Source: Methylobacterium sp. CB376 | Lineage (GTDB): Bacteria > Pseudomonadota > Alphaproteobacteria > Rhizobiales > Beijerinckiaceae | Direction: 5' to 3' | NCBI RefSeq assembly: GCF_029714205.1 | Contig: NZ_CP121649.1 | Span: 1-57,931, forward strand | DNA length: 57,931 nucleotides | Shown here: positions 50,680 through 57,931 of the stretch, one piece after another | Numbering within the stretch: position 1 is the first letter of the stretch | Layout: the number at the start of each line of letters is the position of its first letter | Position numbers and translations under genes: made by a program | The notes under the pieces: model-generated | The model's database searches: none | Seen by the model: only the letters and a program-made list of their open reading frames with translations | Told to the model about the DNA's origin: nothing

Positions 50680-51798
50680 TCAACTGCCGCGGTGATCCTT
50701 CCGCCATGCGCTCGGCGCCATGCCAGTCCAGCGGTGGAAGGCACGCGTGAACGCGGGCGGCTCCGAGAACTCCAGGGCGGCCGAGATCCTCGCTAAGCTC
50801 AGGTTGGTGTTGGCCAGCAACTGCTTGGCCATTGCGAGTCGCGTCTGATTCGCGACGGACCGAAACGTCGTTCCCTCGGCCTTCAGGCGGCGGGCCAGTG
50901 TGCGCTGATGGATCGCCAGCGACTGCGCGACGTGAAGCCTCTCGATCCGCTTCTCGCTCACCGTCGAGCGCACGCGCCGCCGGACCTCGTCGGTCAGGCC
51001 GGACGGGATGACGGCCTCAAGCTGCTGGATGCGCCGCTCTACGGCCGCTCGAATGAGCGGGTTGGCGCCCTCGACCGGTCGCCTCAGAACCCGGGCTGGG
51101 AACACCAGCGCCGCGATCTCCTGCGAGAACCGGACCGGGGCTCGGAAGAAGCGCGTGTAGGGTGTGGTATCCTCTGGTTCCAGACGCGGTAGCAGCACCT
51201 CCTCCGGGCTCCAGTGAGGGCTGCACAGCGACCGCAACACGCTGGTCAGCGCCGCAATGGCTCTCTCGCAGTGGAGCGCCACCCCCTCGATGTCAGGCTC
51301 ATACGGCGCATAGCTCACGATCGCGACCGGGCCGTCGATCGACAGCTCAATCACGGCACCGCGGTTCAGGAGATCGTGGTGCGTCCGCACGGCCTGCAAG
51401 GCGTCGCCGACCGTCTCTGAGTGACGCATCCGCGTCCCGAGCAGACCAAGCGAGGCGAGAGTGACGCGCTGACCAATGAGGAGGCCGAAGTGGGCGCACT
51501 GCGTCTGGTCGGCGGCCAGCGCCGTCAAGCGGCCCAACGACGCGAACGAGATTGCTTCGATGGTACCAAAGATCTGCGTGTCAATGCCGGCCAGCTTGAG
51601 GATCTTCTCGGGCTCGATTTTCAGCTCAACCAGAATGTCGCAGATCGCCTGTACCGCATGAACGTGAACGAAATCAATAGGAACATGTCCTGAAGGAATG
51701 ACCCGCAAAGGGGTGATTTGCCCCTTGCATTTAGACAAACCTATATTTAATCCTAAGTCATAGCCTTGACCGTCGCCAGACGACGCATCAGAGTCCAT
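50680..51798 (-). CDS. AraC-family transcriptional regulator
   Basis: The 372-residue protein has an N-terminal sensor of the arabinose-binding-like type (AISFASLGRLTALAADQTQC, GTRMRHSETVGDALQAVRTH) and a C-terminal AraC double HTH (LHVAQSLAIHQRTLARRLKA, LARISAALEFSEPPAFTRAF HRWTGMAPSAWR). It activates or represses target genes in response to a small ligand. No obvious target operon is adjacent. Confidence 0.88.
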   Translation of the reverse strand: MDSDASSGDGQGYDLGLNIGLSKCKGQITPLRVIPSGHVPIDFVHVHAVQAICDILVELKIEPEKILKLAGIDTQIFGTIEAISFASLGRLTALAADQTQCAHFGLLIGQRVTLASLGLLGTRMRHSETVGDALQAVRTHHDLLNRGAVIELSIDGPVAIVSYAPYEPDIEGVALHCERAIAALTSVLRSLCSPHWSPEEVLLPRLEPEDTTPYTRFFRAPVRFSQEIAALVFPARVLRRPVEGANPLIRAAVERRIQQLEAVIPSGLTDEVRRRVRSTVSEKRIERLHVAQSLAIHQRTLARRLKAEGTTFRSVANQTRLAMAKQLLANTNLSLARISAALEFSEPPAFTRAFHRWTGMAPSAWRKDHRGS

Positions 51799-52033
51799 GG
51801 CTGCGTCTCCAGTGTTTCTGGGTCAGCTAACTCACGTAGATCACGATCTCATCGTCTTCGCAATAGAGAAGCAAGGGGTCAAACCCGTAGCTGTAACAGC
51901 TACGGGCTTGACCCAAAGCATATCATTGGCATTGAATTGCGAACAATCGATTTGCGCTGAGGGCGTTTGAGACCTTCTCATCGTAGCCTCGACCCGCGCC
52001 ACAGCGGTGTGGGCCTCAGGAAGCTCTGCTTCT
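51799..52033. other. Intergenic stretch with a long hairpin
   Basis: 51876-51914 forms an 18-bp stem with one mismatch: GGGTCAAACCCGTAGCTG, TAA loop, CAGCTACGGGCTTGACCC. There is no T-run after either arm. It may be a repetitive palindromic element. Confidence 0.5.
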
Positions 52034-52294
52034 TCACCGCGCGGGCCGCGCCAGCAGGATCGCCGTCCTGACTGCCATCCGCATCTCGGCCTCGGACGAG
52101 CCCCTCGCTGCCAAGACCTCACGAGCGTGAGAGCTGGCCGCCATAATCGCGCAAACATCGATCGCGATGTCCTCCGCGAGCGGGCGAGGGCCGGGCTTCG
52201 GATCGCTCAGGAAGTCCATTACGGCTGCGTCGAGTTGCTCGTCGGTGACGAGCTTGAGCTTGTAGAGGTCGCCGATTGTCAGGGTATCAGCCAC
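52034..52294 (-). CDS. Hypothetical protein (86 aa)
   Basis: From GTG 52294 (RBS GGGAG, seven-base spacing) the protein reads ADTLTIGDLYKLKLVTDEQL, DAAVMDFLSDPKPGPRPLAE and ends in a helix with RMAVRTAILLARPAR. The composition is clearly coding. No family is recognised. An ATG at 52315 would add seven residues without an RBS. Confidence 0.6.
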   Translation of the reverse strand: MADTLTIGDLYKLKLVTDEQLDAAVMDFLSDPKPGPRPLAEDIAIDVCAIMAASSHAREVLAARGSSEAEMRMAVRTAILLARPAR

Positions 52295-52380
52295 GCTTGA
52301 ACTCCCGGACCGCATCGGGATGCGGACTGGCCGATGCGGGTCTCGATCACGCCTTCGGTGGTGATCTGGACGTCCCCCTA

Positions 52381-52650
52381 TCAGTCTCGCGCGTTTCTGC
52401 GACGGCGCTCGTTCACCGCCTTATGGCCGGCGGCGCGGTGGGGCGCCGCGGCGCGTGTCGCCTGGCCCGGGGGCTTGGCCTGCCCGGGGAAAGTGTCGGG
52501 GGTGCCGCCCGGGGCGCCGGCTGCGCGCTCCGCGCCGCCCACGGGACCTCCGGCTTGCGACCCCGCCTTGTTGTAAGGCGAGCCACCCTGCGCGAGGACC
52601 GCTGCGGGCAGTAGGGCCAACGACGCGGCGAGAAGAGCTGCTTTGATCAC
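52381..52650 (-). CDS. Small secreted protein (89 aa)
   Basis: A GTG start after TGAGGAT gives a clean signal peptide (IKAALLAASLALLPAAVLA, cleavage after AVLA). The mature part is Gly/Pro/Ala-rich (SQAGGPVGGAERAAGAPGGT), ending in a basic RRRRNARD. Similar low-complexity secreted proteins are common in Methylobacterium. The role is unknown. Confidence 0.6.
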   Translation of the reverse strand: MIKAALLAASLALLPAAVLAQGGSPYNKAGSQAGGPVGGAERAAGAPGGTPDTFPGQAKPPGQATRAAAPHRAAGHKAVNERRRRNARD

Positions 52651-53003
52651 GGGCGGTATCCTCAGCACTATCCTTGTCTCTGTACGATGCCATGCTGCGG
52701 TATGCGCCACTTGACCCAGTGGGACTCCGCTGACACCAGCCGATCCTGCCAGGGCGGGCGGGCTCTTGTCGTCCAAACGGGCACCCATGCGAACGGCCGG
52801 CTTCTCGGACGCCGCACTCAGCCTGCGGAACGTCCAGACCGCGATGGGCTAGCTCAGGTGAATGCGCCGCCCCGGCGGGCGTGGTCGGGTAGCAACCTCA
52901 TGCGAACCCTCGAACTGGCCCGCCCGGCGCCCCCGTCGAGGCGGGCTTCCTTCTGCAAGGCGTCACGCTCTACGGCTAAGCCGCTCGTGGCAGGAGGCAG
53001 CGC
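52651..53003. other. Stretch without a supported gene
   Basis: No convincing frame. It must hold the promoters of the divergent genes on both sides. Confidence 0.35.
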
Positions 53004-53204
53004 ATGGCCGACGACTTCAACATCCGGGACGCGCTTGAGGCGCTCCTCCGCGAGGCCGGCCAGATCTTCGACGTATGCGACCGGGACGACAGCTGGGCCC
53101 CGACGGCGTCGTTCGTCGTCGAGATCCAGGCTCACGCCTGCTGCGAAGCGCTGAACGGCCTGGAGGGCCGCGAGCGGTATAAGGTGACGAAGCGGGCGGC
53201 CTAA
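53004..53204 (+). CDS. Small hypothetical protein (66 aa)
   Basis: ADDFNIRDALEALLREAGQI, then FDVCDRDDSWAPTASFVVEI and ALNGLEGRERYKVTKRAA. GGAGG stands eight bases before ATG. It is soluble and acidic. The family is not recognised. Confidence 0.6.
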   Translation: MADDFNIRDALEALLREAGQIFDVCDRDDSWAPTASFVVEIQAHACCEALNGLEGRERYKVTKRAA

Positions 53205-53499
53205 GGGTCCCCTCCCGAGCCGGCGTTCCTTTGTGCGGGCCGGGTCCTTGAGGACCCAGGGAGCCCGACCCGCGGCCCGTCCGGGAGTTGGGACCTAGGA
53301 GCAGGCGCGCACAGACTAGCACAGTTTAGCCGCCCGCCCGCGACGCCCCGCCGGAGGCCGATCAACTGGCCCTCGACTGGCGCCCGGCCCGAGGCCCGCG
53401 CGAGACCTTCGGAATGCTGTCCTGAGGGCCCATAACGCGCACCATACTGCCACTTATGCGAATGGGCCGCCGTCACGCGCGTGAGGGCGAGCACAACCC
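53205..53499. other. Intergenic stretch with hairpin
   Basis: GGGTCCTTGAGGACCC near 53247-53262 is a perfect 6-bp stem. Nothing else is recognised. Confidence 0.35.
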
Positions 53500-53808
53500 T
53501 CATTCCGCTACACGCAACAGCCGGTTGTCGGTGGGATTCAGACGCTTCGTCACCTCAACCGAGGCTTTGAATTTCACGTCGCGCTTGGCCGGAACCGTGA
53601 CCAGTTCTCCCGTGCGAGGGTTGCGGCTTGGCCGGGCATCTCTCGTTACCGTTTTGAACGCCCCGAAGCCGCGCAGCTCAACCCTGCTACCATCGGCCAA
53701 GCCCTCTGCGATCCTGTCCAAGACCGCGCGTACGACCGCGTTAGCCTGGCCAGAGCGGAGATGCGGGTTCAGTTCCGCGATGCGTCGGGTGAACTGCGAT
53801 CTAAGCAT
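53500..53808 (-). CDS. IHF/HU-family DNA-bending protein
   Basis: This 102-residue protein has the IHF-beta pattern: RSQFTRRIAELNPHLRSGQA, VVRAVLDRIAEGLADGSRVE LRGFGAFKTV, and the DNA-intercalating arm RDARPSRNPRTGELVTVPAK with its NPRTGE motif. It bends DNA for replication or recombination, so it could serve the plasmid origin or the recombinases here. ATG 53808 was chosen because similarity begins there. Confidence 0.88.
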   Translation of the reverse strand: MLRSQFTRRIAELNPHLRSGQANAVVRAVLDRIAEGLADGSRVELRGFGAFKTVTRDARPSRNPRTGELVTVPAKRDVKFKASVEVTKRLNPTDNRLLRVAE

Positions 53809-54099
53809 ATAGCCATGGTGGAGCGCGGCTCGACGAGGGCAACCCTGTCGATGGTTGGATCCTGCACGGCCCTTCGCGCGCGAGGCCGAGCACAACCTAC
53901 ATTCCAGCAGTACCAACCTGAAGCTTGGGCGCGTTCCAAGGTCGGTGGCGGTCTCAAGCGGCAGTCCGGTCTGCGGACGTCCGTTCACCCGGACCGGCTC
54001 GCCTGTCTGGGAACAGTAGACACCCCAGCCACCACCGATGCCGTCACGGAACGGGCCTCGGCCGCGAGCCGTTTAACGGTCTCATAGGAGGAGATCGCC

Positions 54100-54306
54100 A
54101 TGGCCGACAAAGACCGCATCGAAGGGTCCGCCGATCAGATGAAGGGCTCGCTCAAACAGACCGCCGGCGACTTGACCGGTGACCAGAAATTGAAAAGCGA
54201 AGGGACGATGGACAAGGTCTCCGGCAAGATCCAGAACGCGGTCGGAGGAGCCAAAGACGCGATTCGCGACACGTTCTCGTCCGACAAGGACAAAAAGCCC
54301 ACGTAA
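54100..54306 (+). CDS. CsbD-family stress protein
   Basis: The 68-residue protein ADKDRIEGSADQMKGSLKQT, AGDLTGDQKLKSEGTMDKVS and GKIQNAVGGAKDAIRD is a standard CsbD-like protein, which rises under general stress. An AGGAGGAGA RBS precedes it and a terminator follows at 54316. Function within the family is unclear. Confidence 0.9.
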   Translation: MADKDRIEGSADQMKGSLKQTAGDLTGDQKLKSEGTMDKVSGKIQNAVGGAKDAIRDTFSSDKDKKPT

Positions 54307-54315
54307 CCACAACGA

Positions 54316-54337
54316 GGGAGCCCGCGGGCTCCCTTTC
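54316..54337 (+). terminator. Intrinsic terminator after csbD-like gene
   Basis: GGGAGCCCGCGGGCTCCC is a perfect 9-bp inverted repeat followed by TTTCT. Confidence 0.7.
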
Positions 54338-54434
54338 TCGTTGAACCAATCCCGTTCCTGTACAAACGGCCGGACCCCAATACGCGCCGACCCACGCCAG
54401 CCAAGCTGTCTACTCCTCCCATCGGGGGCACAGC

Positions 54435-54625
54435 ATGGCGCAGGTTCGCGTCCTCGACCCGCTGACGGGCCGCGTCGTCTCGGTCGACCTGCCCTGCCCC
54501 CTGCTACGCGTCCCGCTCCACGCCCCGCCGAAGCTGTTCGAGAGCCGCGTCCAAGCCCGGTGCAGGGCGCGACGGCGCCGGAGAAGCCGCAGACGGTGCC
54601 GCCGACCGCCGTCCCGGCAGCTTGA
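54435..54625 (+). pseudogene. Small hypothetical gene with frameshift
   Basis: The first frame encodes MAQVRVLDPLTGRVVSVDLP, then CPLLRVPLHAPPKLFESRVQ. At about 54556 the coding-like reading moves to the next frame (VQGATAPEKPQTVPPTAVPA A, stop 54623-54625). A one-base shift would restore a 60-residue protein. The function is unknown. Confidence 0.4.
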
Positions 54626-54631
54626 GGACGG

Positions 54632-55222
54632 TCACCACGGGGCGTTCCGGCTTCCTAGTAGGTCTCTGACTATCTGAAGGGCGCGCATTTCTGCATCCAG
54701 GGGGCGGCGGCGCTTTAGCCAAGCCGACCATTCCCGCGAGAGCACGGTCACCCGGTTCGGCAGGTTACGGTCACCGCGTCGGCGGCGCTCTTCGATCCGC
54801 ACCAAGCCGTCCAGCTCGGCGAGCCGGATCGCGTCCTGGGCGAGCCGGTGCGAGACGCCGGCCCGGGCCGCGATCTCGCCGACCGTCAGGGTGCAGTCGC
54901 CGTTCGCCGCGATCTCGTCGCCGACGATGCCCAGGACCGCGAGCTGGCCCGTCGTGAAGCGCGCAGCCGTGGCGGGCGGCAGCGGCCCGGAGAAGGCGAT
55001 CGTGCGACGCCTCTCCAGGGTCTTGAGGCGGTCAGGGCTCCTACAGCGGCGTTTCGGGGGGAAGAGGGTCCGCAGTCGACCGAGCGGCACGACGGTCGCT
55101 GGCGCGCGTCTGGCGGGCATCCTGGCCCTGATCGCGGCGTCGGCTTTCTCATACTCGGCCTCGGTGATCCGCCCGTCCGCGTAGGCGCGGGCGAGGTCCC
55201 GTAGCTCTTGGTCGTGATTCAT
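54632..55222 (-). CDS. Winged-HTH protein
   Basis: The 196-residue protein has an N-terminal short helical segment (ELRDLARAYADGRITEAEYE), a basic linker, and a clear winged HTH at about 90-160 (TTGQLAVLGIVGDEIAANGD, LTVGEIAARAGVSHRLAQDA IRLAELDGLVRIEERR). It probably binds DNA as a plasmid regulator or replication accessory. The N-terminal segment is also seen in some recombinase-linked proteins. Confidence 0.7.
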   Translation of the reverse strand: MNHDQELRDLARAYADGRITEAEYEKADAAIRARMPARRAPATVVPLGRLRTLFPPKRRCRSPDRLKTLERRRTIAFSGPLPPATAARFTTGQLAVLGIVGDEIAANGDCTLTVGEIAARAGVSHRLAQDAIRLAELDGLVRIEERRRRGDRNLPNRVTVLSREWSAWLKRRRPLDAEMRALQIVRDLLGSRNAPW

Positions 55223-55647
55223 CAGTCCCGGCCCTCATAGGGCCGCGGCAGATCGATCGGGCGCGCCGGTCAGGGCGGTCCGTCTCCAGACAAAGCCTCG
55301 CCGTGCCGGAACTGCCACGTTCCGGCTTGACTCCCGAGGGAGGCTCTGGCGATATCCGGAGTGCGAACTTTCGGACATCGCCGCTTCGGCGGTTCAGCGG
55401 CCTCCCGGTGCCACCCGGGGGGCCGTTGGCTTTTTAGGGGTTCACTGCGGCGGCGGTGGATCTCCTGCGTGTCGACTCGGCGGAATGCGGGCCGCACGAC
55501 GTGGCATCAGGCCCCAAGCGGCGCCGTTCGTCAAACCGACGCACGAACACCTGGCCGCCACCCGTTCGACACCAATTCGCAATCCTTCGTTAACCATCAC
55601 GTGCCAGCGTCGGACGCCCGTCCATCGGGTGTACGGCGGGTGTCTAG
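55223..55647. other. Stretch without a supported gene
   Basis: It contains GCGGCCTCCCGGTGCCACCC GGGGGGCCG followed by a short T-run at 55429-55434, a possible terminator, and no convincing frame. Confidence 0.4.
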
Positions 55648-56187
55648 ATGGCAGAGGAATGGTTTACATACAGTGCGTTAGGCGAACGCCTTGGCATCTC
55701 ACCTGAAGCAGCGAGACAGAAGGCGATCCGCAACCACTGGCCTCGCCGGGCAGGCAATGATGGGAAGGCGCAGGTCCGAGTCGACATCGAAGAGGTGATC
55801 GCCTCGACCATTCCCCGGAAGCCGCGGGAAGAGGAGCCGTCCGACGCCTGTCCGACACCCGAAGCACTGCCCGTCGAACCCCCGTCGGACGCCCGCACCT
55901 TCGCAGCCCTGGAGGAGCACATAGCCACGCTCAAGGCTATGGCTGCAAAGGCGGAAGAGATCGCGGAACGTGAGCGCCAGCGTGCGGACCAGGAGGGTGT
56001 ACGGGCCGACGCCGAAAGGGCTCGCGCGGATGCCGAACGTGCCCGAGCCAACGAGCTGGTTGACCGCATCACGCAGCTCCAGAACGACGAGCGCGCGAGC
56101 CGCGCCACGATCGAACGCGAACTGTCCGAGCTGCGCGGCGTCGTTGACCGTCTGAAGCGCCCATGGTGGCGGCGTCTGGCCGGCTGA
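55648..56187 (+). CDS. HTH plus coiled-coil plasmid protein
   Basis: The 179-residue protein starts with an HTH (EWFTYSALGERLGISPEAAR QKAIRNHWPRR), followed by a variable linker and a long coiled coil (about 85-165) with the repeat RADAERARADAERARANEL. It resembles KfrA-like plasmid proteins, which bind DNA through the N-terminus and assemble via the coiled coil, and may support stability. It is complete and has an aromatic basic end RPWWRRLAG. Confidence 0.75.
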   Translation: MAEEWFTYSALGERLGISPEAARQKAIRNHWPRRAGNDGKAQVRVDIEEVIASTIPRKPREEEPSDACPTPEALPVEPPSDARTFAALEEHIATLKAMAAKAEEIAERERQRADQEGVRADAERARADAERARANELVDRITQLQNDERASRATIERELSELRGVVDRLKRPWWRRLAG

Positions 56188-56401
56188 CGCCCGTTCGACA
56201 CCCGTCGTACGCGCGAACCCACGTGGGCCGAGCACAGCCTCGTGAACGGGCGTACGGCTTCCACGGTGTGTGGGTGTCGGCCGGGCGTCGGACAGGTGAT
56301 CGCCTCGGGCGCGGCTCCTCCCATCGCTGCCCGCCGGCTTACACCCCACCTTAACCCCACGGCCCCAAGCTCCCCGACAGGCAAGCGCCCCCTTGCTTGC
56401 C

Positions 56402-56449
56402 AACGAGGCGGCCGGGCCTGGCCAGACTTATCGGCCCGGCCGCCTCGTT
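56402..56449. terminator. Long perfect hairpin
   Basis: AACGAGGCGGCCGGGCC (56402-56418) pairs perfectly with GGCCCGGCCGCCTCGTT (56433-56449), a 17-bp stem with a 14-base loop. With flanking A/T it could terminate transcription in either direction. Confidence 0.45.
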
Positions 56450-56473
56450 CTCCAGACCGGCCCCGAGCGGCGA

Positions 56474-56644
56474 ATGCAGATCTACCGCCGGCTGCGGGAG
56501 CGCGGCTTCAGCCCCGTCCAGACGCTCGCCATGATCGGCGTCAGCGTTCCGCTTCTGGTGGCCGGCGCGAGCATCACCCTGCTCGGCACGCTCGACGCAT
56601 GGGGCCTGGTCGAACCGCTCCGGGCGAGCATCCCCCGCGGGTAG
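56474..56644 (+). CDS. Small membrane protein (56 aa)
   Basis: MQIYRRLRERGFSPVQTLAM, then IGVSVPLLVAGASITLLGTL. A basic amphipathic N-terminus is followed by one hydrophobic helix (about 20-42). ATG 56474 has no strong RBS. Its family is not recognised. Confidence 0.45.
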   Translation: MQIYRRLRERGFSPVQTLAMIGVSVPLLVAGASITLLGTLDAWGLVEPLRASIPRG

Positions 56645-56675
56645 CAGGGACCTGTCGGTCCTCCGCAAGCGACGT

Positions 56676-56936
56676 TTAATCGTCGCCCTCGGGCTCGACA
56701 CAGGACTCGACGAACACCCGGCGCACCTCGCCCCGCAGCCGCTTCCTCACAGCTTCAGCGTCACATCGCGCCAGTAGGGCGGGATCCACATCAGTCATGC
56801 GATCCGGGGTGGCGGCGTCTTCGCTGACCTCCGGGGCTGGTTGGTCAGGAGCAAGCAAGGCGGCGTGTGCGAATACCGCGCCGGGCAAGCTCGCCAGGAG
56901 CACTGAGGCGCGGAGCGCAACGACGTAAGCCTTCAT
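56676..56936 (-). CDS. Small secreted PsiF-like protein
   Basis: The 86-residue exported protein has a signal peptide (about 1-23) and the same domain as 33748-33989: VDPALLARCDAEAVRKRLRG, then EVRRVFVESCVEPEGDD. Two cysteines bracket the helix. Spacing matches the PsiF repeat only loosely. The role is unknown. Confidence 0.65.
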   Translation of the reverse strand: MKAYVVALRASVLLASLPGAVFAHAALLAPDQPAPEVSEDAATPDRMTDVDPALLARCDAEAVRKRLRGEVRRVFVESCVEPEGDD

Positions 56937-57384
56937 CAGCCCCCCACCCTGAACTGCCAAGATTGGCCTTGAACTTGCGGCATAGCGTAGGCGAGTGGGG
57001 CCAGTCACTACACACTGCTTGAGTCCAAGCGCGCTGGGCTTCTGGACTCACATGATGGACAGGCCGCGTCGGCTCGGCAGGGCCAGCGCGGCGCTGGTGG
57101 TGGGGACCAGCGGGCTGAAGCCTCGCGGTACCGCGAAACTCAAGCCGGATTGACGCGTCACAACCCAAATCGCTCCCGCGCAACTACGAGGCGGGCTTGA
57201 GTAATCGAGCCCGCCCCTGACGGGATGTCGCAATTGTCGCACCAGAACAAATAGTGTCCGAGCCGCGCGGCGCCGGCATTGACGGTCAATCCCTGTCGTC
57301 GCACCCTTACGTCCGTGCGCGGGCTCGGAAACGCAATGCGGTCCTGGCCGGAGACGTGGAACATGGACGGCGAAGGAGATCTTG
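56937..57384. other. Stretch without a supported gene
   Basis: A hairpin GGCGGGCT (57190-57197) with AGCCCGCC (57208-57215) is visible. No convincing frame. Confidence 0.4.
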
Positions 57385-57827
57385 ATGGCTAGGAGAAAGC
57401 CGAAGCCCGACTGGCCTGCACAGGGCCGGATCAGAGCCTGGAGGGCGTGTCGCAAACGTTCAACGCCCGAAAAAATCGTCTCCGAACAGGGCGTGACGAG
57501 GCCTGCTCACCGCCTGCTGACCCCCTCCGACGAGGCTGGCGAAGCAGTTTGACGAGCCCGGTATCGGCCTGACGGACCGGTGTGCGCCTACGCGGGGAGC
57601 ATAATTTTCTCCGCCAAAAATCTTTGCGACACGCCCCGCTCGATTACACCAAGCCGCCGCGTCCTCTGTGGCAGGAGCGTGAGGCCAGGGCCGAACGGGC
57701 GCAACTGCACGGCAACTTCGCCCGCGCGGTCAGTGCCACTGGCAAGGGCGCAGCCGTTCGGGAGTTCAAGAACGCTCACCTGTTTATGAAGGGCAAGCCG
57801 AGCCGTGACTTCGGGCGGGAGAGGTAG
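57385..57827 (+). pseudogene. Small hypothetical gene interrupted by miniature element D
   Basis: It starts MARRKPKPDWPAQGRIRAW after GAAGGAGA. Removing 57443-57636 (194 bases) joins the codons exactly as RAWTLDYTKPPRPLWQ and gives a single 82-residue protein that continues REARAERAQLHGNFARAVSA and ends KPSRDFGRER. The element therefore disrupts a real gene. A basic, soluble protein of unknown function. Confidence 0.65.
57443..57636 (+). mobile_element. Miniature inverted-repeat element, copy D (194 bp)
   Basis: Same ends and subtype 2 features as copy C (six-A run, AACAGGG). Clean excision of GGG...CCC restores the host reading frame without leaving a target duplication. Confidence 0.92.
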
Positions 57828-57844
57828 CACTGCAACGCGCAGAC

Positions 57845-57859
57845 GTGTATGCACGTATG
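57845..57859 (+). promoter_or_regulatory. Candidate partition operator upstream of parA
   Basis: The 15-mer GTGTATGCACGTATG lies about 72 bases before the window end, that is just upstream of parA if the plasmid is circular, next to an AT-rich stretch GATAAAATAC that could hold a -10 box. The same 15-mer occurs inverted at 998-1012, and its 10-base core recurs at 600-609. The repetition is seen directly; the role as a ParA/RHH operator or centromere is inferred. Confidence 0.45.
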
Positions 57860-57931
57860 ATAAAATACGGGCATAGCCGTAGTGGTGTGTGCGTGGTACG
57901 CTCCTAGGCGGATGATTCGAACAGGCCGCCC

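Overview
The window looks like a complete high-GC plasmid from an alphaproteobacterium, most likely a Methylobacterium-like member of the Rhizobiales. It opens exactly at the ATG of a parA gene and ends in a parA-type upstream region. A 15-base motif just before the window end (57845-57859) recurs in inverted form in front of repA (998-1012) and as a 10-base core in front of the second partition gene (600-609). This suggests that base 57931 joins base 1. The backbone is parA, a ribbon-helix-helix partner and an RPA-family repA (1-2162), followed by an iteron origin (2167-2590). No rRNA, tRNA or CRISPR array was found.

2.5-16 kb is a graveyard of insertion sequences (IS3, IS5, IS1, IS630 and integrase fragments) with a few live genes: a thioredoxin-like protein, a glycine-rich repeat protein, a small Asp/Gln-repeat secreted protein present twice on a 634/658-bp inverted repeat, a DUF3102 protein and a two-domain outer-membrane barrel. 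15.1-27.5 kb holds a DUF4160/DUF2442 pair, a serine resolvase with a likely res site, an ABC-type substrate-binding protein, an IS21, an HNH protein, a GNAT toxin-antitoxin-like pair, an IS256 with 8-bp target duplication inside a phage-lysozyme-like gene, and a GH28 polygalacturonase.

27.7-32.6 kb is one operon read on the minus strand: acetolactate-synthase-like enzyme, iron alcohol dehydrogenase, PhaE and PhaC (class III polyhydroxyalkanoate synthase). PhaC is broken by a run of 16 G. An acyl-CoA synthetase preceded by a chimeric phaE copy lies at 39.5-41.8 kb on the other strand. Between them are an IS5, a secreted hydrolase, a 265-bp near-perfect palindrome, a HigBA module with a tiny third gene, and an IS6 element.

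42.3-50.6 kb is a phage-satellite-like module: a D5/P4-type primase-helicase, a dense array of GGGACAC repeats that looks like its origin, a serine recombinase, a probable excisionase, HNH, small and large terminase subunits, and three unknown proteins. No portal, capsid or tail genes are present. 50.7-57.9 kb carries an AraC regulator, an IHF/HU protein, CsbD, HTH and coiled-coil proteins, and small secreted or membrane proteins.

A 194-195-bp miniature element with 14-bp terminal inverted repeats of IS6 type occurs four times (14477, 25860, 41976, 57443), in two sequence subtypes. It interrupts or borders genes at every site. The IS density, the duplications and the many interrupted genes point to a plasmid undergoing rapid rearrangement.
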